From CBDFKV01 sp965249035 (lineage in GTDB: Bacteria > Pseudomonadota > Gammaproteobacteria > Arenicellales > Poriferihabitantaceae), in contig CBDFKV010000007.1 of the NCBI GenBank assembly GCA_965249035.1, positions 496,001 through 560,000 on the forward strand: 64,000 nucleotides of DNA, given 5' to 3'. Shown piece by piece: positions 52,294 to 61,341 of the stretch. The notes under the pieces were generated by a model, which ran no database searches, had not been told where the DNA came from, and was given only the letters and a program-made list of their open reading frames with translations. A program made the position numbers and the translations under genes. The first letter of the stretch is position 1, and each line of letters opens with the position of its first letter.

Positions 52294-53361
52294 ATGGGCA
52301 ATAAAGAGCGTGGTGAAAAGATCAGGCATCAAATCATCAGGGATGTGCGCAATCACCCCACTGATCTGACACGACATATATCTACACTATTTAATATTAC
52401 CCCACAGGCTGTTGGACGTCATGTGCGTATTCTGGAAGATGAAGAAAGACTCATGTCCACCGGAAGAGGCAAGGGCAAGAGGTTATTTCTAGGCGATGTT
52501 CGTAGACATACTAAAGCCTACTTTACAGCGGATGATTTGCAAGAAGATAGAATGTGGCGACGCGATTTTGAGTACATATTCGACGGAATCAAAAAGAATG
52601 TAGTTGAAATATGCTACATCGGATTTACTGAAATGGTCAATAACGCGATCGATCACTCTGGTTCGGAGGCCATTGATATAACTGTGGATAGAGACAAAGA
52701 AGATATCTATATTGCTGTTTCCGATATCGGAGAAGGTATATTTCGAAGGATTAAACGATTGTGTGAACTAGAGGATGACCGCCATGCTTTGTTCGAGTTA
52801 ACGAAAGGTAAGCTTACGACTGATCCAAATAATCACACCGGACTCGGCATCTTTTTTACTTCGCGCGCGTTTGATCATTTTAATATTAAATCAATGGGTT
52901 TGAGGTTTCGGCATGATGAAGACTTTACCTTCAATTTTTTTGAGAAAGTCCCATTAATGGACAATTTGAGCACATTTGTAGTTATGAGCATTTCCCGTAA
53001 CTCAAGTAGAAATATGAAGGATGTTTATGCTGAATATACAGGCGGCCCAGAAGAGCATGAATTTAACCGAACAGTTGTACCTATTAACATGGCTGAGTAT
53101 GGCGCAGAAAGTTTAGTATCACGCTCGCAGGCTAAACGCGTTCTTACCAATTTGGATAAGTTTAAGCATGTAGCGTTAGATTTCAGTGGGATTGATTCAG
53201 TCGGGCAAGCATTTGCCGATGAAATTTTTAGGGTGTACACGAGAAACAATCCAGAAATTGTTCTTACGCCAATTAATATGAGTAATGATGTTATGAAAAT
53301 AGTAGAAGCGTCAGTATCACAACGTCGAAAAGAGATGCTGTCAGACATACTAGGCAATTGA
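52294..53361 (+). CDS. wHTH / GHKL ATPase / STAS-like (DUF4325) protein
   Basis: A 355-residue three-domain protein. Residues about 1-70 form a winged helix (LTRHISTLFNITPQAVGRHV, RILEDEERLMSTGRGKGKR). Residues 95-235 form a GHKL ATPase with the N box EMVNNAIDH (113-121), DIGEGI (144-149), the hallmark KGKLTTDPNNHTGLGIFFTS and a Gly lid. Residues about 262-345 form the STAS-like DUF4325 domain (HVALDFSGIDSVGQAFADEI). GHKL plus STAS recalls anti-sigma kinase and anti-sigma antagonist modules in one chain. Function is unknown. The gene is AT-richer than its flanks, suggesting transfer. Confidence 0.85.
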   Translation: MGNKERGEKIRHQIIRDVRNHPTDLTRHISTLFNITPQAVGRHVRILEDEERLMSTGRGKGKRLFLGDVRRHTKAYFTADDLQEDRMWRRDFEYIFDGIKKNVVEICYIGFTEMVNNAIDHSGSEAIDITVDRDKEDIYIAVSDIGEGIFRRIKRLCELEDDRHALFELTKGKLTTDPNNHTGLGIFFTSRAFDHFNIKSMGLRFRHDEDFTFNFFEKVPLMDNLSTFVVMSISRNSSRNMKDVYAEYTGGPEEHEFNRTVVPINMAEYGAESLVSRSQAKRVLTNLDKFKHVALDFSGIDSVGQAFADEIFRVYTRNNPEIVLTPINMSNDVMKIVEASVSQRRKEMLSDILGN

Positions 53362-53557
53362 CTGTAACCGTCATTTCACCGTAGCGGTAGAAGAACTGGC
53401 CGAGCGAATAGGCAGGGAAACCACCAACTAAAAGCAATCAGACCGATCGTTTGTAAGCAATGCAGCAGAAAGCCAAATATTCGAATCTTAGCGGACAGCA
53501 AGCCACGATACAAAAAGGCAAAAACCCTCGAGTATTTCGCAAGCTCGTGTACCCAAT
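53362..53557. other. Intergenic segment downstream of the GHKL gene
   Basis: Follows the GHKL/STAS-like stop. The frame just after it reads HFTVAVEELAERIGRETTN and then a stop, which looks like the C-terminus of a lost gene but has no start. No att-like copy of the tRNA-Arg end was seen. Otherwise nothing recognised. Confidence 0.35.
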
Positions 53558-53597
53558 AAAAAAGACCTACACCATCCAATGATGTAAGCCTTTTAGT
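53558..53597 (-). terminator. Rho-independent terminator after tRNA-Arg
   Basis: Minus strand: AGGCTTACATCA pairs with TGGTGTAGGTCT over 12 bases (three G-U pairs), loop TTGGA, then six T. It lies directly beyond the tRNA 3' end. Confidence 0.8.
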
Positions 53598-53601
53598 GAT
53601 T

Positions 53602-53678
53602 TGGCGCGCCCGAGACGATTCGAACGTCTGACCGCCTGGTTCGTAGCCAGGTACTCTATCCAGCTGAGCTACGGGCGC
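53602..53678 (-). tRNA. tRNA-Arg (ACG)
   Basis: Minus strand 77 bases: acceptor GCGCCCG/CGGGCGC, D-arm GCTC/GAGT-type, anticodon arm CCTGG-CTACGAA-CCAGG with anticodon ACG (read as inosine-CG), T-arm AGACG-TTCGAAT-CGTCT, encoded CCA. Sits next to the AT-rich GHKL/STAS-like gene. Confidence 0.96.
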
Positions 53679-53776
53679 TGATCCCAATTGCAGCAGTGAG
53701 TGCTGAACTGGGCGCGCGATTCTATCTCAATTCTTGATAAAAAGTATAGCCTGAGGGTAAATAAGCCAAAGAAAAA

Positions 53777-54817
53777 CTAAGGCACCAAAGCGGGTAAATT
53801 CAAGCCAGTGGTTTCATCCAAACCACACATCAAATTCATATTCTGCACCGCCTGCCCTGCCGCGCCTTTGACAACATTATCTTCAGCAGCAAGCACAATC
53901 ACTTTGTCCGACCCAGCCTGGCGGTGAATCGCTATTCTGCACATATTGGTGCCACGTACCGAACGCGTATCCGGGTGCGAACCAGCAGGCATGACATCCA
54001 CAAACGGCTCATCTTTATAAAATGCTTCGTACAGCGCTTGCACATCCATTTCAGGGTCGTTTAGATCGGCGTAGAGGGTCGCATGAATACCACGAATCAT
54101 CGGCATCAAGTGCGGCACGAATACCAGGCCCACTTCTTCGCCTGCAGCAATGCTGAGGCCTTGTTTGATTTCTGGCAAGTGACGATGACCGCTGGCGGCA
54201 TAAGCCTTAACCGATTCACTGACTTCACTAAACAGATTAGCAACAGCAGCCGAGCGCCCTGCCCCTGACACTCCTGACTTGCAGTCGGCGATCAGGTTTT
54301 TAACATCAACCAGCTTATTGCTTACCAGCGGCAAAAAACCCAGCTGTACTGAGGTTGGGTAGCAGCCGGGATTGGCAATCAATTGCGCGCCTTTGATTTG
54401 CTCTCGATACACTTCAGGCAAACCGTAAACCGCATCAGCCAGCAACTCTGGGCAGGCGTGCTGCATGCCGTACCACTGCTCCCAAGTTGCAACGTCGTCA
54501 ATCCTGAAATCGGCAGAGAAATCAATCAACTTGACACCATTTTTCATCAACTCCGGTGCGTGTTTCATCGCCACACCGTTTGGTGTCGCCGCAAACACCA
54601 CATCACAGCCATTTAAGTCAGTAGTCTCCGGGTCAGAATAGCGCAAATCATCATAATGCCCGCGCAAGCTCGGAAATAATTCAGCAACGGCTTTGCCCGC
54701 TTCACCCCGAGAAGTGATCCCTAGAACCTCGGATTCCGGGTGATTAGCGAGTATTCGCAATAGCTCGACCCCGGTGTATCCGGTGCCGCCAATAATGCCT
54801 ACTTTGATTTTTCCCAT
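53777..54817 (-). CDS. argC: N-acetyl-gamma-glutamyl-phosphate reductase
   Basis: Third step of arginine synthesis, NADPH reduction of N-acetylglutamyl phosphate. From the ATG at 54817 (MGKIKVGIIGGTGYTGVELL) it is 346 residues. A longer frame reaching 55042 adds 75 residues without similarity and overlaps the divergent DUF2868 gene, so it is rejected. The Rossmann glycines, the active-site Cys in ANPGCYPTSVQLGFLPL and the C-terminal HPDTRSVRGTNMCRI are present. It stands alone here without other arg genes. Confidence 0.95.
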   Translation of the reverse strand: MGKIKVGIIGGTGYTGVELLRILANHPESEVLGITSRGEAGKAVAELFPSLRGHYDDLRYSDPETTDLNGCDVVFAATPNGVAMKHAPELMKNGVKLIDFSADFRIDDVATWEQWYGMQHACPELLADAVYGLPEVYREQIKGAQLIANPGCYPTSVQLGFLPLVSNKLVDVKNLIADCKSGVSGAGRSAAVANLFSEVSESVKAYAASGHRHLPEIKQGLSIAAGEEVGLVFVPHLMPMIRGIHATLYADLNDPEMDVQALYEAFYKDEPFVDVMPAGSHPDTRSVRGTNMCRIAIHRQAGSDKVIVLAAEDNVVKGAAGQAVQNMNLMCGLDETTGLNLPALVP

Positions 54818-54902
54818 GGTTGTGTTCAAGTCTTGATAGAATCCGTCGATTCTGATCATTTTAATTCTGACTGCAAGCCCTTTATTCGATTCAACCCTAT
54901 TT

Positions 54903-56366
54903 ATGTCTGATAACCCCTCACAGCATCCGCTTGCAACCTGGATCGACAGCAAAAATGCGCTGGCTGCAGATACGAATCTCAGCCATGAGGCAAAACAGAC
55001 TCGCGACCGCGAGATTGGCAAGGCCAACACCGACAGAACCAAGCATCAGCAAATTGGCAACTGGCTGAATACCATCCAAATCCCGGGTTTTCAGCGACAA
55101 GGCCACCAATGGGTACACGGCTACCACAGCTTGTTGTTGCTGACAGCCTTGATCGGCTTGGTCTCTGGACTGGCTTGGGCGAAATTAGTGCTTGCCTACG
55201 ATGGCGGCCAGCCGATTAATATTATTCAAGCCTGGATGCTGTTAGTGGGCTTGCCAGTGCTTTTTTGGCTGTTCTATGTGCTGAGCTTATTGCCCATTAA
55301 AATACCCCTATTCGCTTCGCTCGGGCAATTATTCCAACGCAGTTTGTTCTACCCGATAGTCCGCAGCCTGATGCGCCGCTTTTCAGGTGATCATAAGTCT
55401 AGCGCGCCCATCAATGCGGCTGATTTCAGCCAAGTTGGTTTTTCGATGGCCTTATTTTTAACCCAATTGCTGGGTTTAGCCTTTGCGGTCGGGACTATTA
55501 TAGCGAGTGTCTATTTGATCTCTACACGGGATTTAGCCTTCGCCTGGAGCACTACGCTTGATTTGGACAGCCAAACACTCCACAGCATCACCAGCGCATT
55601 ATCTGCGCCGTTTGCCAAGCTCAGCGACTTAAGCAAACCGAGCTTGGAATTGATTGAAGCAAGCCGCTATTTTCGCTTGGATGATGCCACCCTTAGCCAT
55701 TTTCAGAAAAGTGACATCGCCCAAATATTGACTGCCTGGTGGCCATTCTTATTAGCTTGCATGCTGGTTTACACGCTGGGATTACGGCTGTTAAGCACCT
55801 GGCACGCTCACCATCGATTTATCAGCCTAAGCAAACAAGCGATCATCAACCAACGAGGTGCTGGCGAATTATTGTCTCGGCTCAACTCGCCGTTAGTGTC
55901 AACCCTGGCTCCTACCGAAGAAGTGGCACTCGACACCAACCTAGAACAATCGGCTCAGCCCAAGCGGGAACGCTATCAGTTAAACGCTGCAGTCATTGAT
56001 TGGAGCGATAGTGGGCTGGATAAAGCCACAGCCAAAATAGCCTTAAAGACAATCGGCATCCGACAAACGGACTTCAAATCTCTCGGCGGCAGGCTATCAC
56101 TGGCACAGGATCAAGCTACCATAGGCCGATTAACCAGCCGAAAACCCGAGTCTATAGCAATCATCACTAAAGCCTGGGACACCCCAACGCTGGATTTTCA
56201 TGATGCTATCAGTAGCATAAGACAGCACTTCGCCGGTAAGCTAATCGTATTGCTACAGCACAATACTGATACACCCGCAACGCGCGAAGATATCGACAGT
56301 TGGCGGCAAAGCCTGGCTAACTTGAATGACACTGCACTCACGATCGATGAGTTAATTACTGCATGA
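54903..56366 (+). CDS. DUF2868 family membrane protein
   Basis: A 487-residue inner-membrane protein with about four helices (near 75-95, 107-128, 183-208, 277-297) and a soluble C-terminal part of about 175 residues (ERYQLNAAVIDWSDSGLDK onward). It matches the DUF2868 family. Its stop overlaps the ATG of the downstream DUF3482 GTPase by four bases, and the two families commonly occur as a pair. The pair is therefore probably a membrane complex; function is unknown. It diverges from argC with 85 bases between starts. Confidence 0.78.
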   Translation: MSDNPSQHPLATWIDSKNALAADTNLSHEAKQTRDREIGKANTDRTKHQQIGNWLNTIQIPGFQRQGHQWVHGYHSLLLLTALIGLVSGLAWAKLVLAYDGGQPINIIQAWMLLVGLPVLFWLFYVLSLLPIKIPLFASLGQLFQRSLFYPIVRSLMRRFSGDHKSSAPINAADFSQVGFSMALFLTQLLGLAFAVGTIIASVYLISTRDLAFAWSTTLDLDSQTLHSITSALSAPFAKLSDLSKPSLELIEASRYFRLDDATLSHFQKSDIAQILTAWWPFLLACMLVYTLGLRLLSTWHAHHRFISLSKQAIINQRGAGELLSRLNSPLVSTLAPTEEVALDTNLEQSAQPKRERYQLNAAVIDWSDSGLDKATAKIALKTIGIRQTDFKSLGGRLSLAQDQATIGRLTSRKPESIAIITKAWDTPTLDFHDAISSIRQHFAGKLIVLLQHNTDTPATREDIDSWRQSLANLNDTALTIDELITA

Positions 56367-57766
56367 ATCATCCCCGAATTGCGATTGTAGGCCACCCTAA
56401 CAAAGGCAAAAGTAGCTTGGTTTCAACCATGGCTGAAGATGATAGCGTCCATATTTCGCCGATATCAGGCACTACGCTGGAAAATCGTGAATATCCGATG
56501 CAAGTCGATGGCGAAACCCTGTATTCGCTGATTGATACCCCCGGATTTCAGCGCACTCGTGAAACCCTGGAGTGGTTAAAGCTAGCGAATACTGATACCG
56601 CCAGCCGTAAACAAACAATCCGTCAGTTTATTGATACCCATCGAAATAACCCGCATTTTTCTGCAGAGACTCAATTACTCAGCCCGATTATTGAAGGTGC
56701 AGGGATTTTGTATGTGGTTGATGGTTCCCGCCCGTTTGGGGTGGAGTATGAGGCAGAAATGGAGATTCTGCGCTGGACGGGTCAAGCCAGCATGGCCCTG
56801 ATCAACATGATTAGCGAGACCGGTGACTACAGCGATGAATGGCGCTCAATTCTCGAGCAATATTTCAAAATCGTTCGTATTTTCAATCCACTAACCGCTC
56901 CTTTTGAGAGAAAGATTGCACTCTTACAAGGCTTCTCACACTTGAATGACGCCTGGCATCAGCCGCTGGAGCGAGCTGCCTCTGTATTAAAAATGCAACG
57001 ACAGCGTCAACGTAATTCGTCCGCACAATTATTGGCTGAATTACTTGAGTCCATGCTCACACTTAAACTCACCCAGCGCCTGAGCCGTGATCAAGCTGAT
57101 TCTGAAATAGAGGCCAGCAAAACCACGCTCAATGAGCAATTCAAACAAAAACTAGTGGCATTGGAACAAGACTACCGACGCACAATTGAACGACTGTATC
57201 AGCACCATCAATTGTCGATTCAAAATGAAGCCCATAAGGCACTTGATCTTGACCTGTTTTCAGATCGTAGTTGGACTGTATTCGGCCTTGACCAAACCCA
57301 GCTACTGACGACCAGTGTTGCCGGTGGCGCGATTGCTGGCGGTGTTATTGACCTTGCAGTGGGTGGCAGCTCGCTGTTTCTTGGCGCGGGCATTGGTGCT
57401 GCCGCAGCAGGATTATCAGCTTGGTTCTCTGCAGACAAACTGGCTAAAACCACCCTGCTCGGCACCAGCCTGGGTGGGCAGGAAATTAGCGTCGGACCGA
57501 TTCAAAACCGCAACTTTCCTTACATCGTCTTAAGCCGGTGTTTGGTCCATCATCAACTGGTGGATGGCCATTCGCACGCAGATCGAAGGCCCGCTAAAAT
57601 GGATGAATCAGCGCTGTTATCTAAAAATACCGAGATAAAAGCCCGAATTCCGTTTGAAAAGATTTTTTCAGCCTACCGAAAACCTGATATCGATAACGCC
57701 GCTAGCTTACGCAAAACCTTATCTACCCTAATCCAGACAGTAATCAGTGATAGTCCTGAGGGGTGA
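56363..57766 (+). CDS. DUF3482 GTPase, partner of the DUF2868 protein
   Basis: A 467-residue GTPase-like protein. The P-loop GHPNKGKSSLV starts at residue 10, followed by GTT (G2) and DTPGFQRT (G3, Asp58). The guanine-specific NKxD box is not evident; ALINMISETGD stands at the expected place. A coiled-coil region (about 225-300) leads to a Gly-rich hydrophobic stretch (VAGGAIAGGVIDLAVGG, about 315-350) that may insert into the membrane. It overlaps the DUF2868 gene and converges with the TauE-type gene with 13 bases between. Confidence 0.8.
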   Translation: MNHPRIAIVGHPNKGKSSLVSTMAEDDSVHISPISGTTLENREYPMQVDGETLYSLIDTPGFQRTRETLEWLKLANTDTASRKQTIRQFIDTHRNNPHFSAETQLLSPIIEGAGILYVVDGSRPFGVEYEAEMEILRWTGQASMALINMISETGDYSDEWRSILEQYFKIVRIFNPLTAPFERKIALLQGFSHLNDAWHQPLERAASVLKMQRQRQRNSSAQLLAELLESMLTLKLTQRLSRDQADSEIEASKTTLNEQFKQKLVALEQDYRRTIERLYQHHQLSIQNEAHKALDLDLFSDRSWTVFGLDQTQLLTTSVAGGAIAGGVIDLAVGGSSLFLGAGIGAAAAGLSAWFSADKLAKTTLLGTSLGGQEISVGPIQNRNFPYIVLSRCLVHHQLVDGHSHADRRPAKMDESALLSKNTEIKARIPFEKIFSAYRKPDIDNAASLRKTLSTLIQTVISDSPEG

Positions 57767-57779
57767 GTAACTGACGCCA

Positions 57780-58538
57780 CTACCCCAGCCGAAACAATAA
57801 GCCAACGATCGATAAACCCAGCAATAATGCCAGGGTCAGTTGTCGAAACTGAGATTCAGTGCTTTGACTAAAACGACGGCTCCCCAATGCTATTCCAAGC
57901 AACAGAAACGGTAACAATATAGCTGTCCTGACGAGCAGCCTTGAATCAATCAAGCCCTGTGCACTGCCGAGCAACACGGCGTACACATCGGTAAAGAAGA
58001 ATAATGCCACTAAGGTTGCGCGCATAACCGCAGCCTCCAGCCTGATCGATACAAAAACTACTGCAACCGCCATCCCGCCTACGGCTGCAGCACCATTGAA
58101 CAAGCCTGAAACAACACCGGTACTGAAATCCAATAGTGAGCTATCGTACTGCCTGAAAGATTTTCCAACCAAATTCACCAAACTCGCGAGAAGAATGAGT
58201 AGTGAAATGATCAGCGCCATTTGATCGCCCTTTAAATGCGCTAAACCATAGATACCTATTGGGATCGTTAATGCTGACCCAGCTAATAAACGCAGTAACC
58301 GCGACCAGTGGATATGGCTCCAGACTGCAGGCAGCATCCGTACACTGGCGGCAACTTCCAGCAAAAACAGGCAAGGTACGATCTGCGCCGGAGGCACCAC
58401 CCAAGTTGCTAACAGAACCACCAATGCTGAAAACCCGAAACCACTGTAACCTCGAACTACCGCTGCCAACAAAGTGATGGCAATCAGATAACACAGCACA
58501 AAAGGACTCATGCCCGTCAAGGCAATCAGGCTTTGCAT
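57780..58538 (-). CDS. TauE/SafE family permease
   Basis: A 252-residue inner-membrane protein with about seven to eight helices. The family core is visible in GYSGFGFSALVVLLATWVVPP near residue 30 and FSTGVVSGLFNGAAAVGGMAVAVVF in the second repeat. TauE/SafE proteins export sulfite, sulfoacetate or other small organic anions. No sulfur-oxidation gene is adjacent, so substrate is open. It lies on the minus strand between alanine dehydrogenase and the GTPase gene. Confidence 0.82.
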   Translation of the reverse strand: MQSLIALTGMSPFVLCYLIAITLLAAVVRGYSGFGFSALVVLLATWVVPPAQIVPCLFLLEVAASVRMLPAVWSHIHWSRLLRLLAGSALTIPIGIYGLAHLKGDQMALIISLLILLASLVNLVGKSFRQYDSSLLDFSTGVVSGLFNGAAAVGGMAVAVVFVSIRLEAAVMRATLVALFFFTDVYAVLLGSAQGLIDSRLLVRTAILLPFLLLGIALGSRRFSQSTESQFRQLTLALLLGLSIVGLLFRLG

Positions 58539-58624
58539 ATCATCGAAATGAAAAAATGGCGCTCTGTTTTGGCTGCTTAATTTCCTGTCTATTAATTGCT
58601 TCTGTCAAAACGCCAAGCGGTGGT

Positions 58625-59743
58625 TTACAAGCCCAACACTGCCTCTGCACTGGTGTAATTTAAACCCTGAACCTCAGCAACTTCTTCAATGGTTAAGTCG
58701 CCTTTATGAACGTTCAAACCGTTACGTAAGTGCACATCATCAGCCAATGCTTGCTTATAGCCTTTGTCTGCCAACGCCAAGACATAGGGCAAGGTGGCGT
58801 TATTAAGTGCAAAGGTAGAAGTGCGTGGTACCGCACCTGGCATATTGGCAACGCAATAGTGGATGACATCGTCAACGACGTAGGTTGGATCAGCGTGGGT
58901 GGTTGCCTTTGATGTTTCAAAACAGCCGCCTTGGTCAATCGCAACATCGACCACTACCGAGCCAGGACGCATGGCCTTAATCATATCTGCGGTCACTAAT
59001 TTAGGTGCCGCTGCACCTGGAATCAGTACCCCACCCACGACCACATCGGCTGACAACACATGCTGCTCTAACGCATCGCGGGTTGAGTAGACAGTGTTGA
59101 TGGAGCGCCCAAACTGCGCCCATAGCTCTTTGAGCACATCTGTAGAGCGATCTAAAACCCATACGTCAGCACCTAAACCAACTGCCATATACGCGGAGTG
59201 ACGCCCTACTACGCCACCCCCGATGATCACCACTTTAGCCGGGTCAACACCAGGTACGCCGCCCATCAGCATACCTTTGCCTCCTTGGGCCTTTTCAAGG
59301 CAATGTGCGCCAGCTTGAATGGCCATACGACCCGCCACTTCGGACATAGGCGCCAACAACGGCAAACCGCCTCTTGGGGAAGTAACGGTTTCGTACGCGA
59401 TACACACTGATTTGCTGTCGATTAAATCATTGGTCTGAGGAACATCCGGCGCCAAATGCAGATACGTGAATAAAATTTGATCAGGCCGCAGCATGGCGCG
59501 CTCAACCGCTTGTGGTTCTTTAACCTTGACGATCATATCCGCTTGCTTGAATATATCTTTTGCGGTCGCAGCAATGCTCGCACCGGCAGCGATATAATCA
59601 TCATCACTCATACCGATACCCATACCCCCATTGGTTTCTACGACTACTTTATGACCGTGCGCTACCGCTTCGCGTACGCTCGCTGGGGTTAAACCGATAC
59701 GGTATTCGTGATTTTTGATTTCTTTTGGGACGCCAATAAGCAT
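58625..59743 (-). CDS. ald: Alanine dehydrogenase
   Basis: NAD-dependent interconversion of L-alanine with pyruvate and ammonia. The 372-residue protein has the N-terminal MLIGVPKEIKNHEYRIGLTP, the substrate Lys/His region (MIVKVKEPQ, FTYLHLA), the Rossmann glycines in VVIIGGGVVGRHSAYMA and the C-terminal DVAIDQGGCFETSKATTH. All match the family. It allows growth on alanine or ammonia assimilation. A 305-base region with a strong terminator separates it from the ABC transporter genes. Confidence 0.95.
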   Translation of the reverse strand: MLIGVPKEIKNHEYRIGLTPASVREAVAHGHKVVVETNGGMGIGMSDDDYIAAGASIAATAKDIFKQADMIVKVKEPQAVERAMLRPDQILFTYLHLAPDVPQTNDLIDSKSVCIAYETVTSPRGGLPLLAPMSEVAGRMAIQAGAHCLEKAQGGKGMLMGGVPGVDPAKVVIIGGGVVGRHSAYMAVGLGADVWVLDRSTDVLKELWAQFGRSINTVYSTRDALEQHVLSADVVVGGVLIPGAAAPKLVTADMIKAMRPGSVVVDVAIDQGGCFETSKATTHADPTYVVDDVIHYCVANMPGAVPRTSTFALNNATLPYVLALADKGYKQALADDVHLRNGLNVHKGDLTIEEVAEVQGLNYTSAEAVLGL

Positions 59744-60048
59744 TGGTAAACTCCTGAATATGCGAATAAAAAGGCCTAAATAGAATTGCCTTATGGTTAG
59801 AAAAACAGCGTTAGCTGATAATGACTGTAAGGTAGGATTTTCGCCGCTTGGGCGGTAGTACCAGTAGCAGTATATACGGCATGCCAGCCGTTAAACTCCG
59901 TTTAACTGAAGCTGACAGTTGGATCTAATTTATAGAGCTTGCGGCTATCTACATCCATCACAGAGAGCCCTCCCCATCAGCACCAAAAAAACGCTCCGAA
60001 GAGCGTTTTTCCTTTGAGACTTTGGGATGAATCCATCTTATGAAGTCG
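59744..60048. other. Intergenic region between ald and the ABC transporter
   Basis: Holds the ald promoter region and the transporter terminator at 59984-60010. A short GC dyad (CGCCGCTTGGGCGG) lies near 59841. No reading frame of note. Confidence 0.6.
59984..60010 (-). terminator. Strong intrinsic terminator after the ABC transporter operon
   Basis: Ten-pair stem AAAAACGCTC / GAGCGTTTTT. On the minus strand the loop is TTCG closed by C-G, a very stable UUCG tetraloop, followed by seven T. It is 40 bases past the permease stop and may also act on the plus strand. Confidence 0.93.
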
Positions 60049-61341
60049 TTAGTTACCTTGAACAGCGCCCGATTTATTCAAGTTGCTAGGTGCGAAGATG
60101 CTGTCATAGCTCTCCGTTGGTTTATTTGCTGGCTCCCCAGACTGTCCCTCAGTAGCTGGTTCGCCTTGCTCTTTATCTCGGTTCAGATTGTCAGGCGCAA
60201 ATATATTGCCATAACCACCACCGCTTTGTTTTTTCGGCGCTACCGGAGTTTTATTCGGTGCAGCAGCCTCTCCCGATGGCTTGGCACTTTGGAACATACG
60301 TTTGGCTTTGAATGACTCTACCTTCCGACTAGTCTCTAAACGCTTCTGCTCAACCACTCTAGCCTTACACTCATCGACGCCTATGGTACCCGCAAAATAG
60401 GCGGTTCCTAAGCCAGCGATAAATATCAGCAACGTCAGGATTAAGGCCGGGTTTGCGACCAAGCTGGCCTTAGTCGCTCGGTCATTAGAATTGCTTTCGG
60501 CTAACTTCTTAACCTCACGATCATATTTATCTTCCCGGCGCTTTAGGATTTCAAAAATAATCGCGCCAAATAAAGTCAGCGTGATAATGATGACCGCCAA
60601 GGCACTGATCGATGGGTTAATTCCGTAGCGTACCTTACTGGCCAAAACGGTAGTTAAAGTCGACTCTGAAACAATCGTAAATACCGTGGTGTTGTAGTTT
60701 TCAAAAGAAGCCAGAAAACCCAATACCGCCGCCGAACCGACTGCTGGTCGCAAGAACGGCAGTAACACCTTTCGAAAAGTTTGCACGTGGGTTGCACCCA
60801 AGTCTAGTGCTGCCTCTTCCTGAACCGAATCGAAACGTTGCAAGCGGGAAATAAAAATCAGCATCGCGTAAGCAGCGACGAAGGTGGACTGGCCAATGAT
60901 GGTCAGAAAAATGCCGTCATAGAAGAAGGAATCGTAGCTGGCATTAAACATCCGCCCCAATCGATCCCAAAATACTAAAGTTGAAATACCGAGTACCACC
61001 CCAGGGATTAAGATGGGCGAAATAACAATAGTGTAGTACCACGGCCGGATACGATCATTAACTTGGGTGAGCATCAAAGCGCCCGCCAAACCCAGCGGAA
61101 TGGCTAAAATCACGACTCCGAGGGCAATGAAAATACTGTTTTTCAGGCCCTTCATCAAATCTTCATCACGCCGTAAGACATCAAACCATTCTGTCGTAAA
61201 GCAATTCCAAGGCGAGACACGCGGAAATTCAGAGCTATTAAAAGCGGTCATCCCCATGATGATCAAGGGCGCAAACAGGTAGGCAAAAAAGCCCAGCACG
61301 AATAGCAGGGTAAAATATTTGGCGAGCTTATCGGAGGTCAT
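60049..61341 (-). CDS. ABC transporter permease, PotC-like, with extended C-terminus
   Basis: Inner-membrane permease of a spermidine/putrescine-type importer. The ATG at 61341 overlaps the stop of the first permease by one base. Residues 1-280 are a normal six-helix permease with the ATPase-contact loop EEAALDLGATHVQTFRKVLLP. It then extends to 430 residues: a charged part, one more hydrophobic helix (LILTLLIFIAGLGTAYFAG) and a Pro/Gly/Lys-rich tail with a duplicated motif YGNIFAPDNLN / YDSIFAPSNLN. PotC proteins normally end near 280 residues. Confidence 0.88.
   Translation of the reverse strand: MTSDKLAKYFTLLFVLGFFAYLFAPLIIMGMTAFNSSEFPRVSPWNCFTTEWFDVLRRDEDLMKGLKNSIFIALGVVILAIPLGLAGALMLTQVNDRIRPWYYTIVISPILIPGVVLGISTLVFWDRLGRMFNASYDSFFYDGIFLTIIGQSTFVAAYAMLIFISRLQRFDSVQEEAALDLGATHVQTFRKVLLPFLRPAVGSAAVLGFLASFENYNTTVFTIVSESTLTTVLASKVRYGINPSISALAVIIITLTLFGAIIFEILKRREDKYDREVKKLAESNSNDRATKASLVANPALILTLLIFIAGLGTAYFAGTIGVDECKARVVEQKRLETSRKVESFKAKRMFQSAKPSGEAAAPNKTPVAPKKQSGGGYGNIFAPDNLNRDKEQGEPATEGQSGEPANKPTESYDSIFAPSNLNKSGAVQGN

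Noticed and set aside
53602..53678. Integrative element using tRNA-Arg as attachment site
   Set aside because: No integrase and no second copy of the tRNA 3' end was found in the window.
53376..53687. 103-codon minus-strand frame across tRNA-Arg
   Set aside because: Runs through the tRNA gene and its terminator; typical spurious frame.
54818..55042. 75-residue N-terminal extension of argC
   Set aside because: No family similarity, overlaps the divergent DUF2868 gene; the ATG at 54817 starts exactly at the Rossmann fold.
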